Shown: piece after piece, positions 1 to 11,218 of the stretch | How positions within the stretch are numbered: the first letter of the stretch is position 1 | Layout of the letters: every line of letters starts with the position of its first letter | Source: Lunularia cruciata | Taxonomy: Eukaryota; Streptophyta; Marchantiopsida; Lunulariales; Lunulariaceae | Assembly: GCA_948567375.1 (NCBI GenBank) | Contig: CAOYZS010000006.1 | Span: 744,001 to 808,000 of the forward strand | Length of the DNA stretch: 64,000 nucleotides | Direction of reading: 5' to 3' | Translations under genes and position numbers: made by a program | Notes under the pieces: generated by a model | What the model was told of the DNA's origin: nothing | The model's database searches: none | Seen by the model: only the letters and a program-made list of their open reading frames with translations

Positions 1-918
1 CAATCATGATCCTCCTTTGCGTTGGGTCTTTATAACTATCCACCTTATACCTATTCTTAGTGCACTATCGATTAAAAAAATTCCTAACCTTGGCAATTTC
101 TTTTGATGCATCACACTTCCCATAGAAGGTTGTACCCTCTACCGCTCTTGCTTCTCTGCCTAAGACTAATCTCCTGCAACTTAGTCCATTGAGCTAGATT
201 TCTTCATTCCCTTCATGCTTTGGCCCATCCTTGCAATCACTTGCAGCAATCTTTGCCATGAAACCTGGAAAGCTAAAATTCCAATTCCATGCCAGAAAGG
301 TGATATGAAGTCTCGATAAGACCTTGATCCTCACCACTACATCCAACCTACACATTGCAAGACCCCTCACCACACTCTAGTTACTTACTTTTGGAGCCAT
401 TGTCTGCTTCTTCACTCTCCACTTATGAAAGATCAAACTCAAGATTCTAACCCATTCCTCTTGCATATTCAAGATTTGCATTCCTTTGGGTCAACTTTGA
501 ATAGGGGCAGGATAGCATCTAGACATTGCAGTGCTTTCTCATGGAAATCTCAATTTTATAGTCTTCTGCTGATCAGTCATTCTTTAATCACTCACTGATT
601 CTTTGAATTTGTTTCCTTTCACTTTCAAGAACATCTTGGTCCCGAGGTAGTCACTTTTTTCTTGCATACTTTCTTGATTGGCAGAACCCAAAAAGTTTGT
701 TAAAGGATCTTTGGATTAAGTCTTGCTTCCCAATACAAAGTCCTTGTCTTGTTTTTCAGCTTGTCCAACCCAAGTCCTTTGGACTTGACCCAAGGTCGGC
801 TTTGGGTTTATGCCAAACACATGATTCTTCAAGTTGCATCCCCGTTAGCCCTCCTTTGGCCTTACCAATGCACTTCTTCTTTAAAAATTTACCCTAAACA
901 AAAAGTACGGGTACCACA
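1..918 (-). mobile_element. Element A: degenerate family 1 3' LTR, runs off window
   Basis: The right boundary is the LTR tip, read on the minus strand as TGTGGTACCC from position 918, directly after a polypurine stretch and the end of pol. Positions 1-440 are a badly decayed match to the LTR-borne reading frame found elsewhere in the window, for example the stretch around 260-310. A TATA-like TATAAAAT lies at 553-560. No long open frame survives. This is an old copy. Confidence 0.7.
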
Positions 919-924
919 TACCCC

Positions 925-2300
925 CCTCCAATGTGAGCATCCTTGCAAACATTGACCCCATTTCTCAAATAGAGCCAATGGAAAAATCGGTCTCAAAGGC
1001 CACTAGGAAGTAGCCATTGGTTTTCCTATTTGTTGATGGGCATCACAACTTTGTATGTAGGCGTGAGTGTTCTTATACATTGTAGGCCATCAATACCATG
1101 ATGAAAGAATCTTCTTTACAGTATTTTTCAGGGCATTATAGTGTCCTCCTAATGCTTCAAAGTGTAAGGACTCAATTACTACTCCGACTTTGTATGCCTC
1201 CAAGCATCTCCGAAGTACTTTGTCTTTGCCCATCTTAAATAAAATGTTGTGTTTTAGCTGGAATGGTCCCATCTTCTTGAGGAAGACTGCCCTTTGCTCC
1301 AAGTCCAGCCTCTTTGGATAATGGCAAGTATGCAGATAATGATATTCTGCCGCATATCTTGTACTTCACATTGCCATTAGATATTGTAGCTCTTCATTAG
1401 GAAACCGATCATTGACTTCCAAGTCTTGGTCTTTAGTCTCCAACCTGAATAGGAAGTCCACATTCAAATGCAAAGCTCCCTTCCTTACTTGTACAGTGTA
1501 TGTGAAGTCTTGTAACAACAAGATTTATCTTGCAATGCACCCGGACAAATCCACCTTCTTGACCAAATGTTGCAATGTGTAATGGTCAACATAGAAGACA
1601 AACTTGTATCCCAATAAATAGTGGCAAAACTTCTTGCAGGCATACACCATTCCGAGTTTCTCTCTTGCAGTTGTCAAATAATTCTTTTCTTAAATTGAAA
1701 GCTATTGGTTGGCATAATAAATTGGGTAATATTTTCTTCTTCTCATCGTTTTGACTTAAGATGACTCCAATTGCCATGGAAAAAGTGTCCACATCACATG
1801 AAAAGGGGCATCCCAATTTGGAGCCCTCATAACTGGTGCTTTGACCAGTTTCTTCTTCAATTCTTAGAAAGCTCTTTCTTGTTCTGCTTCCCACATGTAG
1901 TCTTTGGACTTCTTCAGAAGCTTTGTTGATGGTGCAGCAAGCACTATGTAGTTTGATACAACGCATTTGTAGTATTTGACATGCCCCAAGAAGGCCCTTA
2001 GCTCCCAAATGTTTTTAGGGATTCCAAAGCTATGATGACTTTCACCTTCTCGACATCAACTTCAATGCCTTGGCTTGACACCTGATGCCCTAGAAGAATA
2101 CCCTCCTTCCTTGTGAAGAAACATTTCTCTAGGTGTAATGACAAGCTGACAAAATAACACCTTTCAAAAGTTTGGCAAAGGTAATCCAAATGTACTTCTC
2201 TTGCCTAAGCACACAAAAATCATCAATGAAGACTTCCCACAAATTTGCACAAAAAATCTCTAAAGATTGCATTCATCATCCATTGGAAAGTAGCGGGAGC
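925..2300 (-). pseudogene. Element A: gypsy pol remnant (RT, RNase H, integrase ends)
   Basis: Read on the minus strand, pieces match the pol of element B: the RT after the catalytic motif (about 2000-2300), RNase H (about 1490-1830), the linker and integrase zinc-binding region (about 1090-1320), and the last integrase codons (925-950). The integrase catalytic core is missing: the pol end near 950 is joined directly to sequence equivalent to the PLAPFEKWG region. Stops and frameshifts break every domain. The RT is cut at 2300 by insertion of an LTR on the other strand. Not functional. Confidence 0.8.
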
Positions 2301-2634
2301 TGTGATACCCACATTTTTTTTTCTTATTTTTGAAGAAGAAGTGTACAGAAGAAGTCGTATTGTGCCTGTATGTCAAAAGATAGGCAAAAGATAAAAAACT
2401 CGGATTTTCCCTATCAGCATACAACCCGAAGTAAGGAGACTTTGGCTCGGGGGTGCTCAACCCGAGGTGAGGATAGTGTAACAACTTTCCTTTAGGGTTG
2501 GACATTCAAGAAGGTACCGCACACAAAAATGGTGGTCATACAAGGAGGGGGTAATTGACAGTGATAGGAGTAGGTAGGAGGTGTGATTTCTTGATAGAAA
2601 CTCAAAGTGAAGAAAGATGGAGAAGGTGCACCAC

Positions 2635-2641
2635 TATAAAA
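2635..2641 (+). promoter_or_regulatory. TATA box of LTR copy C
   Basis: TATAAAA, about 27 bp before the first ATG of the LTR frame, at the same place as in all other family 1 LTRs of this window. The conserved position is the main support. Confidence 0.5.
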
Positions 2642-2661
2642 CTTGGGATAGAGACGAAGGG

Positions 2662-2990
2662 ATGATGAGCAATTTTCCATTGCCGTTAAGAAGTCGTCCT
2701 GAGGGAGATCGTCAAAAGGGAAGTGTAGTGAGAGACACGCTGGTGTGTTGAGAGGGAGTCAGGAGAAGTCCGAGAATCAGTCGGAAGAGTATCCACCAAC
2801 CCAGAGTGGAGGAGAGTAAGATGGGAGGTGGGAAGAAGAAATCTGAATTTGTAGTGAGAAATCATGCGATTCGGAGATTAGATGTGATTGCAAGAATCAA
2901 AGTCACGAGTAGGCTTTGGATCACATTCCTAGCATGGAATTGGAATATTAGTTTTCCAAGTTTCATGATGGAGATCATTGAGGGTAAGTG
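2662..2990 (+). pseudogene. LTR-borne frame, N-terminal fragment (copy C)
   Basis: It begins ATGATGAGCAATTTTCC, like the MSSNF start of other copies, then has a stop. A second start at 2806 leads into the conserved MGGGKKKSEF stretch and the RLWITFLAWNWN region. It ends at 2990 where the LTR breaks. The weak conservation between the first ATG and MGGGKK, compared with the strong conservation after it, suggests that the MGGGKK methionine may be the true start. Confidence 0.65.
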
Positions 2991-3107
2991 TGGTACCCAC
3001 ATTTTTTTGTTTTTTTATGGTTAGTAGTGATTAAGAGACGAAGTAAGCACGGAAAAGTCGAATTGCAAACAAGGAAGGGGTGAAAGTAACTTCGGAGGAA
3101 AGCCGTA
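2991..3107 (+). repeat. Diverged family 1 LTR tip, about 117 bp
   Basis: It opens with TGTGGTACCCACATTTTTTTG, an LTR start, followed by sequence only loosely like the family 1 upstream region (shared GAAGTCG-ATTG and AAAGTAACTTCGG words). It ends where minus-strand element B sequence begins. It may be a separate subfamily or a very old truncated copy. Confidence 0.45.
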
Positions 3108-3842
3108 AAAATGTGCTACAAATGGTATGATGTAGTGTGGAGGCGACTTATTCCGCAGATTCCACACCATCTGCCTTGTTCTTCCGTGAAAGCACCTTGC
3201 CCAATTGATCGGTTCTCCTGCAAATAACTTGTGAAAGAACACCGCTTGGTGTTTCATCACATAGGTAGTTCTCTCCAGCTTCAGGAGGGCCATTAGTGCA
3301 CTCACAATTCCTCTCCTCACAAGGTCTTTGTAGCTCTCAACTTTATACCCATTCTTCATCGTCTTCGATGAGAAGGCATCTCTCACCTCATGCGTTTCTT
3401 GGGCTATCTTTCCTTTCCCCAAGAACGTGGCTCCCTGCTCCGAGCCTACCTCCTTCCCAAGTACGAGTCTCCAATCCAACTCTGTCCAGCGAGCCGGATT
3501 TCCTCTCTTCCCTTCTTCCTCGGGACCATCAAGACATTTACTCTCGATGATTTCTATCATGAATCTTGGAAAACTTACGTTCCAGTTCCATGCCAGAAAA
3601 GTGATCTAAAGTCGGCTCAAGACTTCGATCCTTGCTACTATATCTAATCCCCGAATTGCATGATTTCTCACTGCAAATTTGGAGTTCTTCTTCCCTCCTC
3701 CCATCTCTTCTACTTTCTTACTGTCTCTCGATTTCTCTCTCGCGACTTCTCCCTTGCGCACTAACACGAGTCCAACTCTTTTTCCCTTTCCCCGATCACC
3801 TGCAAGACGACTCCTCAACGGCAGAGGAAAATTGCTCGACAT
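3108..3842 (-). pseudogene. LTR-borne frame, truncated copy in B 3' LTR
   Basis: It starts at the MSSNF ATG (3842) and runs through MGGGKK and the N-terminal domain to VAHFY, where the LTR ends. One TGG codon in the RLWITF stretch is TAG near 3606. The rest of the N-terminal domain is open. It lies downstream of pol but belongs to the LTR, since the same sequence stands in front of the primer binding site at the other end of the element. Confidence 0.8.
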
Positions 3843-3860
3843 TTCGTCGTTGCAGTTTCA

Positions 3861-3869
3861 ATTTTTATA
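3861..3869 (-). promoter_or_regulatory. TATA box of B 3' LTR
   Basis: TATAAAAAT on the minus strand, 27 bp before the MSSNF ATG. Its place is conserved in every family 1 LTR that retains this part. Confidence 0.6.
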
Positions 3870-4255
3870 GAGTTGCACTTCTTTGTCTTCCGTCGCTTTG
3901 ATTTTCTACCGAGAAATCACACCTCCGGCATGCACGTGTCACTGTCACTCAACCTTCGCGCGTATGAGCCGCCAATTTTGAAATGGCCCCTTCTTGAATT
4001 TCTTGCCCCGACGAAAGGTTGTTAGATTGTCTTTGCCTTGGGTTGAGCTCCCCCTGAGCCGAAGACAATTTACTTCGTATTGTTTGCTAACACGGCATTT
4101 CCGAGTACTTCGCCTTATGACCCAAAGTCACTTTACTTCAGGTTTCATCCCGAAGACAATTTTCTTCGTCTTATTCAGCCATACAGGCGCAATCCGACTT
4201 CTCTATACACTTCTTCTCCTTTATTTTGGAAAAAACAAAAAATGTGGGCACCACA

Positions 4256-4268
4256 TACCCCCTCCCTC
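4256..4268 (-). other. Polypurine tract of element B
   Basis: The minus strand reads GAGGGAGGGGGTA immediately before the LTR tip and a few bases after the pol stop. This is the expected position for priming plus-strand DNA synthesis. The same tract recurs at 24227-24237 and 29847-29857. Confidence 0.8.
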
Positions 4269-7133
4269 AAATGTGAGCATCCCCGCAAACATAGACCTCG
4301 GGTGTCTTAGAAACTTCCGAGTCCATGGTCCAATATCTCCAAACTCTCCACCCGTTTACTCGAGTGGCAAAAGGATTACCTTCCAAATTGACAAGTTGCA
4401 TGGATCCATTTTCGTAAAGATGACAAACTCGATAGGGACCCATCCATCTCAAATGCAACTTGCCTAGAAAAAATATTCGGCGATTGTCATATAACAAAAC
4501 CAAATCCCCTTCTCGTACAGTCACAGGCTTGATTCTCTGATCGTGCCTGACCTTCCTCTGTGCTTGTACTTCTTTCGTGGTTTGCATTTCATTGTCTCTT
4601 TTCTCTTCTAACCACATCAGTTGATGAATCCGAAGATCTTGACTTTCCTCTTCCGACATTTGTTCTTTGCACAGAACTCGATAAGTCGGAACTTCAAATT
4701 CAACTGGCAGTATGGAATGCAAGCCGTATGTCAAGAAGTATGGGGTTTGTTTGGTTGTAATCTTCTCTATCGTCCGATAGGCCCATAACGCGGCTGGTAA
4801 TTTCGTATCCCAGTCATAGGCATAATTGACAGTCACCTTATTCCAAATTTTACAAAGTAACCCATTCGCTTTTTCCATTAAGCCATTTGCTTTTGGGTTA
4901 TAAGGAGTCGTCTTCCGATGTTTAATCTGAAAATACTTGGTTAACGCCTCCATTACAGAGTTCAAAAAATGTGTTCCTCGGTCACTGACCAATTCTAGAG
5001 GACACCCATATCGGGAGATGATGTTTTGAAAGAAAAATTCCGCCACAGTTTCAACATCATCTCTGCAAGTTGCTTTTGCTTCAACCATCTTGGTAGCATA
5101 GTCAGTGCAAACCAAAATGTAGCACTTTCTTGTGACTCGGGTTACTGGTTGAATGGGACCCACAAAATCAATCCCCCATTTCTCAAAGGGGGCCAAAGGC
5201 AAAATTGGTCTCAAAGGCCATTGAGAAGTAGCCGTTGGCTTCCCCGTTCTCTGACACGCATCACAACTTCGGATATGAGCATGTACATCTTTGTACATTG
5301 TAGGCCACCAATACCCTGCCGAAAGAATTTTCTTTACAGTATTCTTCAGAGCATAGTGTCCTCCCGATGCCTCGGAGTGTAAAGATTCAATCACTCCTTC
5401 TACTTCGTATGACTTCAAGCATCGCCGAAGTACTTCGTCTTCGCCCATCTTAAATAAAATGTTGTGTTTAAGCTGGTACGGCCCTATTTTCCGGAGACAG
5501 ACTGCCCGCTGTTCCGGATCCATCCTCTCAGGACAATGGAGAGTATTTAGATAATTATATTCATCTGCATACCTTGTACTTCTCATTGCTGATAAGTGAT
5601 ACAACTCTTTGTCAGGGAACCGATCGTCAATTTCCCACTCTTGGTCTTGAGTGTCTAACCTGGACAGGAAGTCCGCATTCAAATGCGAAGCTCCCTTCCT
5701 CACTTGTACAATATATGTGAACTCTTGTAATAACAAGATCCATCTTGCAATTTGTCCCGATAAATCTGCCTTCTTGACCAGATGTTGCAATGCATAATGG
5801 TCAACATAGAAGACAAACTCATACCTCAACAAATAATGACAAAATTTCTTGCAGGCATACACCATTCCGAGTGCTTCTCTTTCAGTCGTCGAATAATTCT
5901 TTTCAGAAACTGAAAGTTGTTGGCTGGCATAATACACCGGGTCGTCCTTCTTCTTATCGTCCTTCTGACTTAAGACAACCCCGATGGCCATGGACGAAGT
6001 GTCCACATACACATGAAAAGGGACGTCCCAATTCGGGGCCCTCATGACTGGTGCTTCAACCAGTTTCTTCCTCAACACCTGGAAGGCTTCTTCTTGATGT
6101 GCTTCCCACAGATAGTCTTCAGATTTCTTTAGAAGCTTTGTAAGTGGTGCCGCAAGCACTGCATAGTTTGACACGAAGCGTCTATAATATCCGACATGTC
6201 CTAAGAAGGCTCTCAGCTCCCGGATGTTCTTCGGGGATTCCAAAGCTGTGATTATCTTAACCTTCTCAACATCGACTTCAATACCTCGGCTTGACACCCA
6301 ATGCCCCAGAAGAATTCCCTCCTTCATTGCAAAGAAGCGTTTCTCCGGGTGTAATGACAAGCCGGCAAAACGACACCTTTCAAATGTTTGGCAAAGGTAA
6401 TCTAAATGTACATCCCTTCGCCCAAACACACAAAAGTCATCAATAAAAACTTTGACAAATTTGCGCAAGAAATCTTTGAAGATCAAATTCATCATCCGCT
6501 GGAAAGTAGCGGGAGCATTACACTACCCAAAGGGCATTTGATTGTAAGCAAAAGTGCCCCAATCGGTCGTGAATGTAGTTTTATCCTTGTCTTCTTCTCG
6601 AATGGATACTTGATTGTACCCTGAAAATCCATCGAGAAAACTATAACAAGGATGCCCAGCTACCTGATCTAAAATTGTATTGGTAAAGGCAAGGAATGAT
6701 GATCTTTCCTTGTGACTGCGTTCAATTTCCGGAAGTCTTGGCACACTCGGATCTTCCCTGTTTTCTTCTTTGGGACAATGACAATGGGGGAGACCCATTC
6801 ACTGCTTAAGACAGGGAAGATGATTCCGGCCCCTAAGTACTTATCGATTTCATCTTTTACCAAAAGCGAGTACTTTGGGTTCAGGCGGTATTGTAGCTGC
6901 CGAACCGGAACTGCACCTTCAATCAAATCAATCCGGTGTTCTCCAAATTCTTGTGGAATACCCGGCATTTGATCAATCGACCAAGCAAATACATCCTGGA
7001 ACTCTATAAATAGGGCAGTGTATCCTGCCTACTCCTTAGAAGTAGTTGTCTTTGAGATTTTTAAAATTTTTCCTTCAATGAGTAACACCTCTTGACAGTC
7101 ATCGGGGTTGATGACTCCTTCAACGTGGCTTAC
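4267..7133 (-). pseudogene. Element B pol: RT, RNase H and integrase
   Basis: A 742-codon open stretch (6495-4267) holds the RT catalytic FIDDF (residues 17-21), then RNase H with D165, E206 and D232. Integrase follows, with its zinc-binding part (H380 region, CDAC at 411-414) and D443, D505, E541 of the DDE triad, ending in GDAHI. The upstream RT part lies at 6968-6669 (with the VPKKKTGKIRVCQDFRKLN motif) and is separated by a frameshift near 6690. A TAG at about 6523 replaces the leucine of MPFGLCNAPATF. A TGA at about 7134 stands where copy G has CGA. The integrase-RNase H part is thus intact while RT is broken. Originally it was one frame with gag and protease. Confidence 0.9.
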
Positions 7134-7910
7134 TCAGCTTATCCTGAGGCAAGCGGCCATCAAACCCCCTTCCTCCAAGTCAGGTTCACCCGAGGCGAGG
7201 TCATATGGATCTTCGTCATCAGCCTCTACCTCGTAGCATTCCAAGTAATTAACTTGGAGTTCTTCTTCGGATTCGTCTGAAGACGAAGAGGATGAGTTTT
7301 TGGACTCGTCCTCCTCTTCTGACAAACTTGTTTCCCTGAGATGGGGAACCTTCATCCAACTCACAGTCACCAGCTTCTGATCTTCGGACGAAATGTCCTT
7401 GAATCTTAACTTCTGCTGATGCCAATCCACTACAACTTGGGCACTATACAACCAGGGTCTACCGATCAACAGAGGGTAACCAGTTTTTGTCACTCGCCGC
7501 AACACGATGTAATTCAACTTGAAGGGTACCCCTCCAATGATCGTGGTAATGTTTGACAGCATGCCCAAGGGCTGTCTCTTGGTTTGGTCTGCAAACTTCA
7601 AAACTCGGGGTGTTGGTTCAAACGTATGATACCCAAGTCGATTCGCAGTATCTTTAGTCATGACATTCACACCGGACCCAGAGTCAATAGGTATCGATGT
7701 GATCATGCACCCTGCAATCTCTACGTCTACCTCGGGAGATCCCAAATCTTCTTGTTCAATACGATAAATAGCAGGCAGGTCCTTCTTTGACATCGACCTC
7801 ACCTTCTTGAGGGCCAAATTAAGCTGTCTCTTGTACAGCTTGTTATCTTCCCACAATTGCTTAAATGTAACATTGGCATTTGTGGCGGCCAAGTTGGCTA
7901 CAATATCATA
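7134..7910 (-). pseudogene. Element B aspartic protease region
   Basis: Open from about 7892 on the minus strand, in frame with gag and separated from it by one TAA at 7911. The active site reads PIDSGSGVNVM and is followed by the second conserved part, PLLIGRPWLYSAQVVVDW. A serine- and glutamate-rich stretch (about 7240-7330) follows, then the linker to RT. The retrotransposon protease cuts the gag-pol polyprotein. The DSG active site is a common plant gypsy variant of DTG. Confidence 0.85.
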
Positions 7911-8900
7911 TTAGGGAACTCCTCCCAATTTGACCGTCTTCGTCTTCGGCTTTGAGTCCGAGGACTCTCCATGCTCCCTCTTGACTTCGGGACGCTTCAA
8001 AATGGTGACGGGCTTGCTGATGGCCTTAACCCGAGCTTCCTCGGGTTGGCCTACCTCGGCTTGGATCAGACCTTTTACTTCGGATCGGATGTCCGCCAAA
8101 AAAATTGGAGACTTTGTCTTCGTCTCTTCTTCCAAACTCAGTTCCCGAGTCCTGAGTAATGCCTCCGTTAACTCTTTCTGCAAGGCTTTAGCTTTAGCTT
8201 TTGTGAGGATCTTTTCCTCCTTGGCCGAAAGAATTGCTTTTGGGCGCTGTCTCTTCGCCTTTTGGGAAGACGATGAGGTCATACTCAGTTCTTCGGGATC
8301 ACGCTTCTTCTTGGTGGAGCGTGTCTCAACTTTCAAAATTTCAAGGTCTGGCCATTCTCCTTCTGAGGACGGACTCCCTTCTTGAGGCCTTTCTTCCTCA
8401 AGAGTTATACAATTTACATTCGTATCCCCCTTCAGCTGAAGTGCTGCATGCTCAGCGGGGGTCTGTACATATTTTACAAGAGGCTTTGGGTTTGGCGGGT
8501 GAGGGCATTGGTTTCTCGTATGCCCCGATCCTTTACAATTTCCACACAGAAGAACATACCCAATTTGCCTTCTTGGCTCGGGACAGTTTGGAGACCAATG
8601 TCCCATCGAGCCACAATTATAACAGGCCCCAGGTGCAACATTTTGAGGGCAATTTTGGTTGCTCATCGGTGGTCTTCGTGAAGGAGCATTGGGGTTATAC
8701 TCCCTGGGTCCAAACCTCGGACCTTGATACGATGTGCTCGGTTGAGGCTGTACCTCCTGAGTTTGGTACACCGCCTCTTTGTCCTCATCTTTGTTCCATC
8801 CTGGAACCCAATCAATTTGCTGCACCGGGAATGCATTACAAGTATTGCATTCTGTGTTGGCGTGGCCAGATTTGCCACATGCGGTGCACCACACATTAGA
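7911..8900 (-). pseudogene. Element B nucleocapsid region with three zinc knuckles
   Basis: In frame with gag but after a TGA at 8901. Three CX2CX4HX4C knuckles are visible: CTACGKSGHANTEC near 8890, CYNCGSMGHWSPNC near 8615 and CGNCKGSGHTRNQC near 8530. A lysine/glutamate-rich, probably helical segment follows up to 7911. Such knuckles bind the genomic RNA during packaging. Most plant gypsy gags have one or two, so three is on the high side. The stop at 8901 could be a readthrough point, but it more likely is a decay mutation (GGATGATCT). Confidence 0.85.
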
Positions 8901-10337
8901 TCATCCAAATGCTGGGGCCTTTCTTTGGTCCTTAGCCCCAATCATCTGGATCTTGAAATCCAAAAACTCCTTGATGAGGGCATCCAGCTTTGTATCCGCC
9001 TTATGTACACTCTTGGCCGGTGGAGTCACTGGTTTCTTGCCTCCACGTCTTCTGACTCGTCTTGGCTTTGATTCTTCTTCGGATTCCGAAGAAGAGTTTG
9101 AAGACGTAGAGGATTTGTCCAAAGAGGGGGAGGTGCTGCGTGAAGCTCTCCTTCTGGGCTTCTTGCCCTTCTTCTCCCAATTTCTCCGGTTACCGGCAGA
9201 GTGAGAGTGGGCCGCTTCATAACGAGCGACATGTTTGAGTACTTTGTCCAGGGAAGTTACGTTCCTCTCCTTGGCAAAGATTCGTATCTCTGGTGAAAGG
9301 CCCCCGAGGAACCAGGTAATGGCTTGGGCATCGAAGTATCCCACCACCCCCGATTGCTTGGGAACTCGGTTCAGTAATGCCATGAACCGCTCAGAGTAGT
9401 CTCTCAACTTCTCCTTCTTGCCCCGGTCCAAATTGTTGAGTGCCACGAAGACACTCGTATCATAGTCAACCTCCCGGAATCGTTCCAGGAAGTTGTTTCT
9501 CAAGTCTGCCCAGTCCGATGGTACAAACCCCTTCTGAGTCACATGGGTGTACCAGCTCCGAGCTTTCTTGCGAAGCAGACTTGGAAAAATTCTTAGTCGA
9601 TCCGCCGAGTCATGCTCCTTGTTAGCAAAGGAGATGACTTCAAATTCTTTGATGAATTCATCGGGGTCTTCGTCTTGTTCTGTCCCCTTATACTTCTGAT
9701 AGGCGTGTTGGGTGACAGGAAGCAAAGTCATCGTTTGATGCACTGGGATCGGCTGAGGTAATGTGGAACTTGACGGAACGGAAGAATTGGCTGGAATTGA
9801 CGCCGTGTTGTCAGCCCAGGGATTCCAATTCGTCAAATTCAACGTAGGGTCTTCTTTGACAATTTCTACTCTGAGGGGGTCGACTTCAACCCGAGTGGAA
9901 GATTCAGGATCAACACCTTCGATAGGTTCTTCAAAATTCCTTCACGACAACCAAGGAATCGTTCGTAGAAGATATTGACACTCGTCTTCAGTAAGTGTGC
10001 GTGCTATTTTTTCTTGAACAAAGGTCTTCAAGGAAACAACTTCCTTTACAGCTCTAGGGGAAGTTGGTGTACTGGGCCGCAATGCATATGTTTGCCCACT
10101 TGATTCTTTCTTCTTCTTGGAAGAAGAGGGAGATGCGAAGTAGCCTTGCCAACCTCCTTCACATTTCTTGTGGTCAAGTTCTCGCAGGGCTTCTTGCACT
10201 TCGTGAAGGAGTTGAAACTCCAACGCCTCTCGCTCAGTTTTGTCAATGATGGATGGGACGTTCAGACATTTGTCTTCTTCACGCTGAAGTGCTCGTCTTC
10301 GAGCTCTCTCTTCTCGTTGTTCTTTCAATCCAGACAT
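8901..10337 (-). pseudogene. Element B gag (capsid)
   Basis: The ATG at 10337 opens a charged N-terminal part (131 codons) that ends at a TGA (9942). The same frame continues, and the capsid (retrotransposon gag family) lies at about 9720-9200, with the typical SADRLRIFPSLLRKKARSWY and LRNNFLERF stretches. A basic/serine-rich tail follows. The start is chosen because it is the first ATG behind the primer binding site, 64 bp away. The frame 10337-4267 is continuous apart from point stops and one frameshift, so gag and pol were one polyprotein of about 2020 codons. Confidence 0.85.
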
Positions 10338-10400
10338 TCATATTGCCTTGATACCCAGTTTCCAATTTGGCTTCGTATTCTTCCACTTCCGAGATCTATA

Positions 10401-10418
10401 TCCCCGGCAGCGGTGCCA
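10401..10418 (-). other. Primer binding site, tRNA-Asp type
   Basis: The minus strand reads TGGCACCGCTGCCGGGGA, 7 bp after the LTR end. It differs at two positions from TGGCGCCGTTGCCGGGGA, the tRNA-Asp-complementary site widely known from plant Athila/Tat-type elements (recalled from general knowledge). It fixes the 5' LTR end and the element's orientation. Confidence 0.8.
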
Positions 10419-11218
10419 AAAATCATGTGACAACCCGGCAAATATCACTTTTGCAGTAATCGGGTAAGTAAAGTTCATTCCCGCAGAGATACGAGTCAGA
10501 AATGTCAAAATACGAAGCAAAGTAACAATTTCAGTTCTTCTTGAGTTCTTCTTTAGTCTCTCGGGTAGAAACCACACCCAGAAGAGAGTAACAAGCACGG
10601 ACTCGCAATCTTGTCACAAATTAACACTCCATAATCGCAACACCATCAAATCTTTCCAAACAATCTTGATTGTGATGATTCAGGCTCTCCCAAAAACGGC
10701 ACTTCACTGCAAAACAACTTCGCCTTAGAATTGTGTTCCACCCCTCCACTGAAGGCACAACTTCCTCGATCAAAATTGCTTCACATCAACCTCGTACTGC
10801 ACTCACAAATGTAGAATGCTACCAACACTACAATTCCTCTCAGATCTGTCAAGGCATTGCTTTGATTGCACTTCACTCAGGATCAAACACATTGAATGAA
10901 GATCAAGGCTATGGAATCCAACATCCAACAAGCACACTGACTTGCACTTCAAATTTCTCCAAACACTCACAAACACAATTGCAAAGTTGATACTCGGAAT
11001 CAAGCTCAAGCAACGAGTACTGCTTCACAGCACTTTGCTTTATCTATTCTCAGAAATAATGAGCACTGAACAACATGATACTGCAAATGCCACTCTTAAA
11101 TAGTGAAGCAATCGGCAGTTCAAACAACTATACCGTTCTACAACAACTGTTCTAACCTGCAGATCCAAAATGACAATGCACCTCTTCATATCTGCCCCTT
11201 CAAATCTCAAATCGGTTA

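Larger units (their letters stand above)
2301..2990 (+). mobile_element. Family 1 LTR copy C, 5' part only
   Basis: It starts with TGTGATACCC at 2301, exactly where element A's RT sequence stops (after GCGGGAGC). It holds the LTR upstream region, a TATA box and the start of the LTR-borne frame, then breaks at 2990 in the ESK codons of that frame. The break abuts another LTR-tip-like sequence. The 3' part of the LTR and any internal region are absent. Confidence 0.75.
3108..4255 (-). repeat. Element B 3' LTR (truncated)
   Basis: It starts at 4255 (minus) with TGTGGTGCCCACATTTTTTG directly after the polypurine tract. It matches the start of the 5' LTR and is lost at about 3107 in the N-terminal domain of the LTR frame. 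It includes an upstream region rich in ACTTCGGG/CCGAAG words (about 4000-4200) and a TATA box at 3861-3869. Confidence 0.85.

Noticed and set aside
7930-8899. Plus-strand frames opposite gag (151 and 221 codons)
   Set aside because: Shadows of the zinc-knuckle and linker coding on the minus strand. No similarity to anything recognised.
10401-10418. Possible tRNA gene near the GGCACC...CCGGGGA sequence
   Set aside because: Only the 18-bp primer-complementary site is present. No cloverleaf arms surround it.
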